From: Flagellimonas marinaquae
Lineage (GTDB): Bacteria > Bacteroidota > Bacteroidia > Flavobacteriales > Flavobacteriaceae
Length of the DNA stretch: 64,000 nucleotides
Direction of reading: 5' to 3'
Assembly: GCF_023716465.1 (NCBI RefSeq)
Contig: NZ_CP092415.1
Coordinates: forward strand, 1,775,501 to 1,839,500
Numbering within the stretch: the first letter of the stretch is position 1; each line of letters opens with the position of its first letter. A model generated the notes under the pieces. The model did no database searches. It was not told the origin of the DNA and saw only the letters and a program-made list of their open reading frames with translations. This document shows, piece after piece, positions 51,861-60,814 of the stretch. The position numbers were made by a program, and so were the translations under genes.

Positions 51861-52817
51861 CTATTTCATTTTTCTTGGCCTTATCACGTACATGCCTCCC
51901 CATTTTTGGTTGGGGTAGAGCTCTTGGTCAGGTTCCTGCACCATAAAGATAACATCGTCCCGGCCACCGTGTTCTTTTGGTATTTTGTAGGTTTTAAGGT
52001 TAGGGTACATGCTGCCAAAGTTTCTTATCTTGAGGGTGTCGCCTTTGGGCAGGTGAACATTTATTATATAGTGGCCCGCGGAGTGTTCTATGGGGTTGAG
52101 TATCTGGCTGCTCTTTTCTCTCTCGGTTTCCTCGTAGCCCACCAGTTCCATAAAACCCTTGTTTTTTTCTCGCTCTTCTGAACTAAAAAAATCGGGGGTA
52201 AGGTCTTTTAACTTTATCATTCTTACTTCTTCATTTTCCTTGGGTGGATGTTGTTTTGCAAACTCATCATTAATAACCTCAAGGTTCATTTTGAATTTAA
52301 ACCATTCTTTATTTATTTTCATATAATAACTCCAAGAGGATTCATGAACATAAGTCGCTCTATTGTAATAAGAAATAAATTTTTTACGCCATTTTTCCGC
52401 ATCGTTTTTTTCTTCTTGGGTCAATGGGTCCAGGTATTTGTGTTTGGTCTTGTCACCGTTTATAATCCAATTTCTATAATAATCACCATCCCACATTGTA
52501 CCGTCATTAAGTATATGGTCAATATCATCAAATGCTTCTTCTTTAATACCTAAAGTATTGATCTTAGCAGTTTCATAGGTGTTAAATCCTCTACCTTTAT
52601 TGGCATCAAAACTTGATTTTACTATGAGTAGTTTTTGAATTGAATCAAATTGTATATAATAAGGCTCATTTTTACTTGAAATCAACGTGGTTACTTCATA
52701 ATGTTCAGTTCCTTTATGGTTGTGTAATTCTTGATGGTCGTTATACTCTTGCATACTTTTTTGTTGGCAGTTTGTAAATGTTAGAATTAGAAAAAGATAA
52801 AAGATTTTATTGTTCAT
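51861..52817 (-). CDS. putative immunity lipoprotein, proximal copy
   Basis: 318 residues, lipoprotein signal (KIFYLFLILTFTNCQQK), directly following and overlapping the lipase effector gene by 11 bp. The two flanking parts are nearly identical to the distal copy, while the middle (NDAEKWRKKFISYY and on) differs. Being next to the intact effector, this is the best candidate for its cognate immunity protein. The frame extends further upstream inside the effector gene, but the ATG at 52817 starts right at the signal peptide. Confidence 0.78.
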   Translation of the reverse strand: MNNKIFYLFLILTFTNCQQKSMQEYNDHQELHNHKGTEHYEVTTLISSKNEPYYIQFDSIQKLLIVKSSFDANKGRGFNTYETAKINTLGIKEEAFDDIDHILNDGTMWDGDYYRNWIINGDKTKHKYLDPLTQEEKNDAEKWRKKFISYYNRATYVHESSWSYYMKINKEWFKFKMNLEVINDEFAKQHPPKENEEVRMIKLKDLTPDFFSSEEREKNKGFMELVGYEETEREKSSQILNPIEHSAGHYIINVHLPKGDTLKIRNFGSMYPNLKTYKIPKEHGGRDDVIFMVQEPDQELYPNQKWGGMYVIRPRKMK

Positions 52818-55413
52818 CCTTGGCCTCTTGGTATAAACGGTATTCTGCATCTTTGTTTTGGTGCACATAGGCTTGTATTACGTTGTTGATATAGTCTGTA
52901 TCTCCTATTGAGGTGTCTACTAATTTATTTACTAGCTTTCCTTCAATTTCTTCTCTCTCCTTTTCCCGTTTTTGCTGTTCGGTCATTTCAGCAACTTTTT
53001 TAGGGTCAGTATCATACTCCACCCTATAAAATATGTCTTTTCCAAGGTTTTGTATGCGCTTCCAAATACTCTCGTTGCCAAGTGCGTCATTAGGGAAATT
53101 TTCTACCATTTTGGGGTGGTGTATCATTTCCACCGGGCTAAAATGCGCATAGAGGTCGGCTTCTTGTATGGCGGCGTATTTCTTTAAAGCTGTTTCAAAG
53201 GCATCGGTTACTTGTGTTTTTAGGTCCAGCTCTTTTTTCCGCTCTTCCAATTTTCTTTTTTCCTCATCTGTAAGGTCGTCTGTAAATGGGTTTTTGTCTT
53301 TGAGCCAATTGCCGAGTTTTTGCATGGCTTGTTGGTACTCTTCTGCTACTTTATTGGTGTATCTATAGCTTTTGCCCGTTTGGGTTTCGTATTGTTTTTT
53401 TAGCTTTTTGTAGTTGTACATTGCTGTGCCCCAACGTATGGCCACGGTTTTATATTTAGCCCATTCCACACCTAGTTCCAGTTGAGTTTTGGTTGGTTTG
53501 TCAATTTCTTTTAAGGCATCAAAATCAAAACGATTGTTGGCAATATATTTTGGCAGCACAATAAACCCGCCTTTTGCCCCGTGTTCTGTTAGATTTATGA
53601 TTTCTTTGTTTTGCTTATGTATTGCTGTGGGTAAATTGCCATAGTATTCCACACTGAACAGGGTGCTGTCTCGTTTTGGGTCACAAGCGCTTGGTATTTC
53701 AGGTATGTCACCATCTATGAGTACCAAATCGCCATGGTCGTTGGTGAAGGTAAATTGTACGGCCCTGGTTTTATAGGCCTGCCAATCAGAAATTTCTTTG
53801 ACATGCTCATAAAGTCCCCTGTTGTGATATAGTTTTTTATATTTATCCGAGAATAATGCGGACAAGCTATTTAAAAACTTGAAACTAGATTCTTCGTCAT
53901 CCCCAAAAGAGGGATAACTGTAATTTAATTCGTATCGGTCTACTTTTACATCAATAAGATGGTCGTATTCCTTTCCATATAGTCCTCTGGGTTGGTGTAC
54001 ACCAAGAAATATGATGTTAATGGGTATTGTATCATAACCTTTATCGGCAGCATATTTTATAACGCCCAAAGCAACACCCGCAGCCATACAAACACCTTGG
54101 CTATGTCCTATAACGGTTATAGGTTTGTATTTTGGGGAGTATTGTTCCACTATAGGTATCTCGTCTTTAAATTCTTCAACATCTTCACACTCCAAAAGCG
54201 TATAGACTTCTTCGGCCCAAGTGTAGCCCAAGGATATGCCATGGTCTACCCGATGTGCGCCATTACTGCCCAAACCGTGTGATCCATTGATATAGTGTAC
54301 GTGGTCTTCTGCATTGAAATATTTTGCGTATGTTTTTGTGGCTTTAAAATCATTTGCCCTGGTGTTCCAATAATCATAATATTTTTCATCAGGAGTGAAG
54401 GCAAAATCTCTTAACGGATTTTTTAAGAAATCCATTATTTTTTCTTTTCTTGATTTTTCTGGGGCATTATCTCGGTCTCTTTTTTCTTGGGCCGTGTCTA
54501 TATCATCAGGATGTGTTCGGTCGTTTTCATCGGCATTTTCTCCTTTTAGAGCTCCACTGTTGGGGTCGTCTGGGTTTTTGTGTTTGGTAGCATTGTAAAA
54601 AACGGCTTCTGAATTATGTATTGGGTCTGACAAAAACCCGTGTACAAAAATAATTTCTCCTTGCAGTTTGGGAAGTTTGGGGGCAAGGGTTATACGGGCT
54701 TCCTTTTTTTGTTCATAATACGTTACTGTTGCACAAAGGGTCTGTTTAACAATATCTATAGCGTCTTCGCTTTGAAGTTCAATTCTAGCATAGCCCTCGG
54801 TATCAATATAGCCGGTCGAATGTAGCAAAATAGTTTTTGGATCATCTTTTTCTACGATTTCAAATGTTACTGTTTCACCAGGAAGCATTCCAAGGGTACA
54901 TGCTTCCAGCCAAATTTTTTCTCCAGCAGTGGTTTCTTCAATAACTCCATCGGGATGGTCAGACGTTTTGTTTTTATCCTTAACTTCTTTATTGGATTTC
55001 CACTCCAAACTTAGAATTTCGGGCTCAAAAATCGGCTCAATAAAAGGGCCTGTAGCTGGTTGAATGCTTGTTATTTCGTTGATTTGTAGATGGTCTGTGA
55101 TCTTTATGGCCACTCCGCCGTAATTGCATTTAATTGTGGAGTCTTCCAGTAGAGCGGGTGCATCCTGTACCACAAGGTCCGCTATATTTTCCCAATCCCC
55201 GGTATTTATCACCATTTGGCACGGGTGGGCTTGGGCAGGGCTCTTTTTGCAATTGCCTTGGAACACTAGATTCTCCCTTTCTTTATCGTTTGCATTGGCG
55301 AACAATTTATCTTGGACCTTAACCGTATTGGAGGTCACTTTTAATTCCCCTTCGGGCAAGGTGCACAACATACATTCTATCTTGGCACCATTGCAGACAT
55401 AATTTTTTGCCAT
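52807..55413 (-). CDS. PAAR-like (DUF4280) lipase effector of the T6SS
   Basis: 868 residues. The N-terminal about 110 residues form a PAAR-like DUF4280 domain (MAKNYVCNGAKIECMLCTLP; HPCQMVINTGDWENI; CNYGGVAIKITD), which would cap the VgrG spike. After a linker and a beta-rich segment, an alpha/beta-hydrolase domain shows EIIFVHGFLSDP (oxyanion strand) and the nucleophile elbow GHSQG with Ser438, as in Tle-type phospholipases. The C-terminal third is helical and charged. It is linked to VgrG and an unknown 285-residue gene, and is followed by matching immunity lipoproteins. Substrate (phospholipid) is inferred from the fold and from immunity localisation. Confidence 0.85.
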   Translation of the reverse strand: MAKNYVCNGAKIECMLCTLPEGELKVTSNTVKVQDKLFANANDKERENLVFQGNCKKSPAQAHPCQMVINTGDWENIADLVVQDAPALLEDSTIKCNYGGVAIKITDHLQINEITSIQPATGPFIEPIFEPEILSLEWKSNKEVKDKNKTSDHPDGVIEETTAGEKIWLEACTLGMLPGETVTFEIVEKDDPKTILLHSTGYIDTEGYARIELQSEDAIDIVKQTLCATVTYYEQKKEARITLAPKLPKLQGEIIFVHGFLSDPIHNSEAVFYNATKHKNPDDPNSGALKGENADENDRTHPDDIDTAQEKRDRDNAPEKSRKEKIMDFLKNPLRDFAFTPDEKYYDYWNTRANDFKATKTYAKYFNAEDHVHYINGSHGLGSNGAHRVDHGISLGYTWAEEVYTLLECEDVEEFKDEIPIVEQYSPKYKPITVIGHSQGVCMAAGVALGVIKYAADKGYDTIPINIIFLGVHQPRGLYGKEYDHLIDVKVDRYELNYSYPSFGDDEESSFKFLNSLSALFSDKYKKLYHNRGLYEHVKEISDWQAYKTRAVQFTFTNDHGDLVLIDGDIPEIPSACDPKRDSTLFSVEYYGNLPTAIHKQNKEIINLTEHGAKGGFIVLPKYIANNRFDFDALKEIDKPTKTQLELGVEWAKYKTVAIRWGTAMYNYKKLKKQYETQTGKSYRYTNKVAEEYQQAMQKLGNWLKDKNPFTDDLTDEEKRKLEERKKELDLKTQVTDAFETALKKYAAIQEADLYAHFSPVEMIHHPKMVENFPNDALGNESIWKRIQNLGKDIFYRVEYDTDPKKVAEMTEQQKREKEREEIEGKLVNKLVDTSIGDTDYINNVIQAYVHQNKDAEYRLYQEAKDEQ

Positions 55414-55414
55414 T

Positions 55415-56272
55415 TTATTTTTGCTTTAATTCCAGTACTTGTTTTTTTGTATAGCCATTTCCATTGGTCAGTTCCAATTGGAAGTGACTTTTTTTAACAT
55501 ACCCGGAGTCCATGTCCAGTACAGCATTTTTTTTGTAGTACACCAAGAATGGGGCTGTTTCTACAATATCATTGAACTTAAAATACGCTTGAATACGGGA
55601 GAGAGCATTGGCATCCAAATGCTTCATTTTCCCTTGTATAGAGATTTCTTGCTCTGGGAAGGTTTCTTTTGTTTGGACGAAATGTTCTTCGAAACAAATA
55701 GGCAAACCATGTATTAGGGAATTTATTTTTCGTTGTCTGGAACCTCTTTTTTCCTGTAATGTTCCATACCCATCAAACAAAAGTCCAAACAATTTTGGTT
55801 GTTTTAAATCCTCTAAAAACAGGGTCTTGTTATTGATTCTGTTCTCTATTTCCCGGATATAATTTTCCACCTTTTCCCCAATATGGTTTTTCAACAATCT
55901 CAACTTTAGATTCTTCCATTTCTGTTGTAGTTTGGGATGGTCAAAAGATGCTATAGATCCTTTTTCATCAACCCAAAGGTTTACCTCTTCCGTCAACTCG
56001 CTCAAATCTGCCAAGAACTTCCCTTGCTTTGCCCATTGTTTATCCAATTTAAATTGCTGGTCAGTGGTTCTTACGATAAAGTTGTAATTGCCTTTTTCCC
56101 TATGATTTGTTAATACCTCAAGATCAAGAGTGTACAGGTGGCGGGTTACATGATCTTTTAAACATGTCTCTTCCTCGATGGTAAATGAATATTCCACTGG
56201 CCTATCGAATTTTTTATACTGATTAGCGGCATGGTATGATGAAACATTTTCGGTTTCCAAAACTAAATCCAT
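55415..56272 (-). CDS. unknown protein between VgrG and PAAR-lipase, candidate adaptor
   Basis: 285 residues, soluble, no signal. It combines a beta-rich start (YSFTIEEETCLKDHVTRHLY), a helical centre (KLQQKWKNLKLRLLKNHIGE) and a beta-rich end. It lies 4 bp after vgrG and 1 bp before the PAAR-lipase gene, the place usually taken by adaptor/chaperone genes (DUF4123, DUF2169, EagR). It does not look like any of those. A loading or adaptor role is inferred from position. Confidence 0.65.
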   Translation of the reverse strand: MDLVLETENVSSYHAANQYKKFDRPVEYSFTIEEETCLKDHVTRHLYTLDLEVLTNHREKGNYNFIVRTTDQQFKLDKQWAKQGKFLADLSELTEEVNLWVDEKGSIASFDHPKLQQKWKNLKLRLLKNHIGEKVENYIREIENRINNKTLFLEDLKQPKLFGLLFDGYGTLQEKRGSRQRKINSLIHGLPICFEEHFVQTKETFPEQEISIQGKMKHLDANALSRIQAYFKFNDIVETAPFLVYYKKNAVLDMDSGYVKKSHFQLELTNGNGYTKKQVLELKQK

Positions 56273-56276
56273 GGGA

Positions 56277-58106
56277 TTATCCTTTACTTACCTTAACATC
56301 ACCACCGCCTTGAAGCACGGCCACGCCGGCCCCCTTAACATTTATGTCTCCTTTATTGGCCATAATATTGGCCTCTGAAGAATTTAGGTCTAGATTCCCC
56401 TCTATTTGAATTGCCTTGCTGCCATAAACGGTCTCTGTACAATCTGCTGCATAAATGGAGTAATTGTTTTTAATGCCGACATCATAAGATCCACCGATAT
56501 TGACCGTTTTATCTTGTCCTACATGGACCTCCATATGTTGTGATCGTTGGGTAATTTTATCGGTAGCTATTAGATTGATGTTCTTGGCCTCAAAATCTAT
56601 AGTTTCCTGTGCGGTAATCTTGATGCTATTGTTGGCAGTATCAATACATATGATGTTCTTGTTTTTGTCCGTGATCGTTATGCTTTCCGAGCCCTCGGCA
56701 TCGTTGAACTCCAGTATGTGGCCGCTTCGTGTGGCTATGCTTTTTACCGCGTTGCCGGGCCCACCTCCGGCACCGTTGACCCCATTGAACACAGCTCCCA
56801 TTACAAAGGGCCTGTTGGGGTCCCCGTAGCGGAACCCTACCATTACTTGGTCTCCCACTTCCGGGATAAAAACATGGCCTCGGTTCTGAGCCTTATGGTC
56901 GGAGCTACCTGCATCTGGCATGAGCACCCGTAACCAATTGGTACTTGCTTGGTGTTTTTGCCACCCAAACCGTACTTTTACCCTTCCCTTGCTCTTGGGG
57001 TCTTCGTTATCGACCACGGTAGCAATCTCGGCATGGGCATAGGGCATGTCCACCTTGGGGGTAGGCAGTACTGCTACTCCTGCGGGTATGGCTTTAAAAC
57101 TGCTATGGTACACATTGTTCCCCTCTGCGTTATGGGATATTTCTATGATCAGGTATTCGCCATAGTTTTGTTCATCAAAGGTTGTTTTTCCGTCCCACCG
57201 AGCTGAGCGTACCTTTATAACACTGCCCACGGTAAGGCCTTGCTTATTGCAGCTGGCCTCTAGGACATTTAGATCCGCCATGGTGGCAGCCTGTCTTCCT
57301 TGTAGGCTTGTCTCTATCTCGCTTTTATCCTGCTCCGGGACCAAAGAATGACTGGTAGCGGTATTGGGGAAGATACTTTGAGAGGTGTTGAATGCCCCCA
57401 TGGCGAGTTCGTTGAGTCCTTCTACTTCATTCTTGGTCGTTGCCTCGTTCCATGTATCGGTCATGGCATCGTAAGAGAATGCACTTTGGTTGCCCGCACC
57501 AGTGCGTATGCCCATGGAGAGATTGTCCAGTTCGCTGCCATATTCCAAGGTTGTGCTATTGCTTATAACGGGCTTGCCGAACACCAATTTTACCCCATCG
57601 TAATATAACCATTCATTATATTGTTTGCCCAATCTTTGTAGAAAGGTAAAGCCAGATTCGTTGTATTGTGTTCCGTACTTTACCAATGTTTTGTTCCTTG
57701 GGTTTACGGCTGTTTCCACGCCGGCTTCATCGGCTACTTCCTTTACAATGGTGGCTAGTCCCTTGTCCGCCCAAGACCGGATGTGCCTGCCTCCGTCCAA
57801 AAGTATTGTTTTGGAAAAACCGGAAAGAACAATATTTCCACGGTGATGCCCATTGGTATGTACCAGTTTTACATTGGTCACAATTCCCAAAAACTCCATT
57901 TCGCCAAAGGTGATGACCACGGGTTTACCAAGTACTGCCTTTGACCTGTCCAGTGTATGGCTGCCCAAAGCTTCGAGTTCGTCGTGGTTTACTGTTATTT
58001 TAAAAAAATGATGGTTATTGATGGCTTGCTTGAGAACTATTTGCTCAAAATTTTTCAAATATTTTCCATCTATACTGACTTGGTTTCTTGGTTCTGTAAT
58101 ATTCAT
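56277..58106 (-). CDS. tssI: TssI/VgrG spike protein
   Basis: 609 residues. It has an N-terminal gp27-like part, an OB-fold region (YAHAEIATVVDNEDPKSKGR; VRFGWQ; HVFIPEVGDQVMVGFRYGDP), and a C-terminal beta-helix needle with repeating short strands (TITDKNKNIICIDTANN; NIMANKGDINVKGAGV). It ends without an extension domain, so it is a structural VgrG that recruits the PAAR-lipase. The start lies 1 bp after the preceding membrane protein gene. Confidence 0.95.
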   Translation of the reverse strand: MNITEPRNQVSIDGKYLKNFEQIVLKQAINNHHFFKITVNHDELEALGSHTLDRSKAVLGKPVVITFGEMEFLGIVTNVKLVHTNGHHRGNIVLSGFSKTILLDGGRHIRSWADKGLATIVKEVADEAGVETAVNPRNKTLVKYGTQYNESGFTFLQRLGKQYNEWLYYDGVKLVFGKPVISNSTTLEYGSELDNLSMGIRTGAGNQSAFSYDAMTDTWNEATTKNEVEGLNELAMGAFNTSQSIFPNTATSHSLVPEQDKSEIETSLQGRQAATMADLNVLEASCNKQGLTVGSVIKVRSARWDGKTTFDEQNYGEYLIIEISHNAEGNNVYHSSFKAIPAGVAVLPTPKVDMPYAHAEIATVVDNEDPKSKGRVKVRFGWQKHQASTNWLRVLMPDAGSSDHKAQNRGHVFIPEVGDQVMVGFRYGDPNRPFVMGAVFNGVNGAGGGPGNAVKSIATRSGHILEFNDAEGSESITITDKNKNIICIDTANNSIKITAQETIDFEAKNINLIATDKITQRSQHMEVHVGQDKTVNIGGSYDVGIKNNYSIYAADCTETVYGSKAIQIEGNLDLNSSEANIMANKGDINVKGAGVAVLQGGGDVKVSKG

Positions 58107-58107
58107 A

Positions 58108-59019
58108 TCAGTTATTGTTAAATTTTGTTAGTAGTCGTTTATCTAGTTTTGGAATAGCTATAATTATTAAAACACATACACAGCCTATGACATAAGAGCC
58201 AAAAATCCACCCCAACGATATTCCTGTTCTATTTTTGTAATCTCTCATTTTGGGAATCAATATTATTTGTGAATCAATATTGACCAAGGGCCTGTTTTTA
58301 TTGATGGCCTTTAAAAATCTACTTCTCTTATATGAATTGTTCAGTTTTTCAAAATACTTGACCTCTTTAAGGTTTTGAGATATAAAACTGTCTTTGGATG
58401 TTCTGTAAAATGTTTCCTTTACCTGCTTTAGCTCTTTATTGTCTTTTTTTCCGTTGATGTTTTTGGAATATTCAATGCCATACCACACTCCTGAAACATT
58501 TTTAAATGGATACAGCATATCCACATAAAAATATTTTCTCGCCCGTGAATATTTTCCTCCCATAACTTCCCTAGTTGAAAAACCTTCCACAATAGAGCCC
58601 TTATCAACATCAAACTGGTTTATAACGAAGAATTTTTCTTTTTGATGATTCTTGATCTCATCAAAATCATCAATCTCAATGAGGCCGTGTGGAACTTTAT
58701 CGAGATATTTCTGGCTTAAAATCATAGGGGGGCTCATGGCCAATACCATAAGTAAAATTAAAGCCTGGTGGGCGGATATATACTTATTTTTGAGAGACTT
58801 CAATTTAAGTATCCTCACTCTTTTCCCAAGACATGCCCAGAATGAGATAAATGGCAAATAAAACGGAATCCAAAAGTTCCACAGTTCTTGCTCAAATGGC
58901 AAAATCCCAAGCTTTGTACCAAGTTGGTATCTAAGCATGGTATATAAGAGTATTGTTCCCATTGAGACCAAAACAAAAGGAATAAAAACAATCTTTATTT
59001 TATTGCGGTCCAGAGTCAT
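58108..59019 (-). CDS. polytopic membrane protein before vgrG, candidate immunity
   Basis: 303 residues with two N-terminal membrane helices (IVFIPFVLVSMGTILLYTML; FWIPFYLPFISFWACLG), a third near residue 90 (ALILLMVLAMSPPMILS), a periplasmic domain (about 110-265) and a last helix (LGWIFGSYVIGCVCVLIIIA). I do not recognise it. The ATG overlaps the previous gene as ATGA. Its position next to a putative hydrophobic effector suggests immunity, which is inference. Confidence 0.65.
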   Translation of the reverse strand: MTLDRNKIKIVFIPFVLVSMGTILLYTMLRYQLGTKLGILPFEQELWNFWIPFYLPFISFWACLGKRVRILKLKSLKNKYISAHQALILLMVLAMSPPMILSQKYLDKVPHGLIEIDDFDEIKNHQKEKFFVINQFDVDKGSIVEGFSTREVMGGKYSRARKYFYVDMLYPFKNVSGVWYGIEYSKNINGKKDNKELKQVKETFYRTSKDSFISQNLKEVKYFEKLNNSYKRSRFLKAINKNRPLVNIDSQIILIPKMRDYKNRTGISLGWIFGSYVIGCVCVLIIIAIPKLDKRLLTKFNNN

Positions 59020-59453
59020 TCTATTCCACCCATTTTCAAGTTCGAAAAAGCATATCTACTTAAAAACCTGACTCCCAGATAAAAGAACAGTATAAAACTT
59101 CCCCAGAAGAAGAGAAAAGCAAAGGTGTTTTTTCTCCAGCGCAAACTTAGGTCATACGCTCTGTATTCTTTTTCTATCCCCCAACTAAAAATAGCACGCT
59201 TGGTGGGTCCGTACATCAGTAACATTGTAAAAAAAGCCAGCGCAATTATACCTGTTTTTAAGAGCACATCACTTACCTTGAATGGCAATGAACCCATAAG
59301 AACAGCGTATAGCCCCCACAGAATATGCGTTATTGACAATAAAAAAGACCACAGTGTAGCAGGAATTACGTTGTCTTTCATCTTTTTGCTCACCCAAGTA
59401 CGGGCAAAACAATAAAAGGATGATAATATCTTTTTGAACAAAAACTTTATCAT
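59016..59453 (-). CDS. three-helix membrane protein, candidate immunity
   Basis: 145 residues with three membrane helices (TLWSFLLSITHILWGLYAVL; GIIALAFFTMLLMYG; FAFLFFWGSFILFFYLGVRF). The true start is the ATG at 59453, which overlaps the stop of the upstream gene as ATGA; a longer frame to 59594 lies inside that gene. It is translationally coupled on both sides. A membrane immunity role is inferred from context. Confidence 0.68.
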   Translation of the reverse strand: MIKFLFKKILSSFYCFARTWVSKKMKDNVIPATLWSFLLSITHILWGLYAVLMGSLPFKVSDVLLKTGIIALAFFTMLLMYGPTKRAIFSWGIEKEYRAYDLSLRWRKNTFAFLFFWGSFILFFYLGVRFLSRYAFSNLKMGGIE

Positions 59454-60535
59454 CGGTCCAGTCTTTTTGTCCTTTTGGTCGCTACCTTGGTCTTGTCTAT
59501 GGCCATGGTTCGCACCTCTGGCAATAGATTTGGCTTTGGTTTGAACAAAGGGGTTCGTTCTATAAAGGCATTGGAGTTTGGACCCGATTCCCACAAACCT
59601 GATTGCCTGCCCACAGCATTATCCAGAGCTTCGCTAATGTCAAAAGCATAATCTAAAATGCCATATACTGCTACACCCGCCAAAACAACTGGGGCACCAA
59701 CTAATGTTGCCCCAACCCCAATAACCAGTAAAGCGCCATTTGCTACTGTATGGGCATCCCACTTATCAGTAGCTAGTTCATAACCAATCATTCCTGTATC
59801 AAATACAATTCCACCAATTCCAGTGATTTTCCCCATTTTCCCCAGCTTCGCCATCTTTCTGGCATTATGATATACTTTTCCAGCTTTTACAGGTATTTTG
59901 GCACGTTTTCCGGCTTTAGAAATTTTATAGGTAAATGTGCGCTGAAACTCTTTTGATGTATCTAAATACGCCGTAGATATTTGATTCAAAAAGTCTCGGT
60001 TTTTCTTTACATGCTCTGCAAACCCATAGGTATCCTTCCCAAACTGTTCCCAACAATATTCTTCTACTTGGGAAACTTCAATATTTCCTCCACTTCGTAT
60101 GTATTCCTCAACATCTTCTTGGGCAGGGGTGAATGCAACCTCTGTAAAGTTGCCACCATGAGAGATTGTCACTCGAAAACCATAGTTTGCTTTTGAAGAG
60201 AAATTTATGTTTGAATCAGCTGGTACCGTTATCCATTTATTCCCTACAAAAACTTCTACATAACCCTTGTTGCTGCTTAGGCGCACATAATTTTTAAAAT
60301 TAGGTGGATCGAATATTGTTTGCTGTTCATGCTTCTTGTACTCTTCGCACGCCAACTCATCCATTATTGTTTCCAGCGTAGAATCTTGGTTCAACAAAAA
60401 CTGAAGCTCCTCGCCAAGCTTATCTTCTAAGGTTTCACCTTGCAGTATCTGGCTGTGCTTGGTAAATTCCCAAGCTGTAGATATAGTATCTTGTATATGT
60501 GTGCTAAGGCAATCTAATTTAACATTGTCACTCAT
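59450..60535 (-). CDS. candidate membrane-active T6SS effector, 361 aa
   Basis: The first about 200 residues are soluble with a beta-rich centre (YVEVFVGNKWITVPADSNIN). The C-terminal part has a basic stretch (KAGKRAKIPVKAGKVYHNAR) and then a glycine/alanine-rich hydrophobic segment (ANGALLVIGVGATLVGAPVV, then LAGVAVYGILDYAF) that could insert into a membrane, as in colicin-like pore formers. No known toxin motif is seen. It is coupled to two membrane protein genes and lies between hcp and vgrG, where cargo effectors are often found. Toxin function is inferred. Confidence 0.6.
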   Translation of the reverse strand: MSDNVKLDCLSTHIQDTISTAWEFTKHSQILQGETLEDKLGEELQFLLNQDSTLETIMDELACEEYKKHEQQTIFDPPNFKNYVRLSSNKGYVEVFVGNKWITVPADSNINFSSKANYGFRVTISHGGNFTEVAFTPAQEDVEEYIRSGGNIEVSQVEEYCWEQFGKDTYGFAEHVKKNRDFLNQISTAYLDTSKEFQRTFTYKISKAGKRAKIPVKAGKVYHNARKMAKLGKMGKITGIGGIVFDTGMIGYELATDKWDAHTVANGALLVIGVGATLVGAPVVLAGVAVYGILDYAFDISEALDNAVGRQSGLWESGPNSNAFIERTPLFKPKPNLLPEVRTMAIDKTKVATKRTKRLDR

Positions 60536-60548
60536 ATTTGTTCATTAT

Positions 60549-60671
60549 TTACCATCGTTTATAGGCTTGGTCTTTCAAGATTTTGATGATATCTTCTTCA
60601 CAGACATTTTTGTATATCTTCTGGTCGATTTTATCTTTGTCTGCATCAAACAAATGGTTGTCAACCAGCCT
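60549..60671 (-). pseudogene. headless 3' gene fragment between hcp and the 361-aa gene
   Basis: A frame with no start codon gives RLVDNHLFDADKDKIDQ, continues as EEDIIKILKDQAYKRW, and ends in TAA at 60549. It looks like the last about 40 codons of a lost gene, being preceded by an in-frame TAG at 60672-60674. It may be the trace of a previous cargo gene. Confidence 0.5.
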
Positions 60672-60723
60672 CTAAAGGCATGATCGGTTCGGATAGTTCA
60701 ATAATGTACAGACCAATGGAAAA

Positions 60724-60765
60724 AGGCTGTCCAAGTCTTGCATATGCAAGTCCTAAAGACAGCCT
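60724..60765. terminator. terminator after tssD/hcp
   Basis: AGGCTGTC and GACAGCCT pair perfectly around an inner palindrome TTGCATATGCAA, with T runs on both sides (minus-strand run directly after the stem). It lies about 50 bp past the hcp stop, so hcp is likely made from its own short transcript. Confidence 0.85.
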
Positions 60766-60814
60766 AGTTCCTTTTTATTTGACACAAAAGACCCCTAATT
60801 GGATCAGTTGATTC

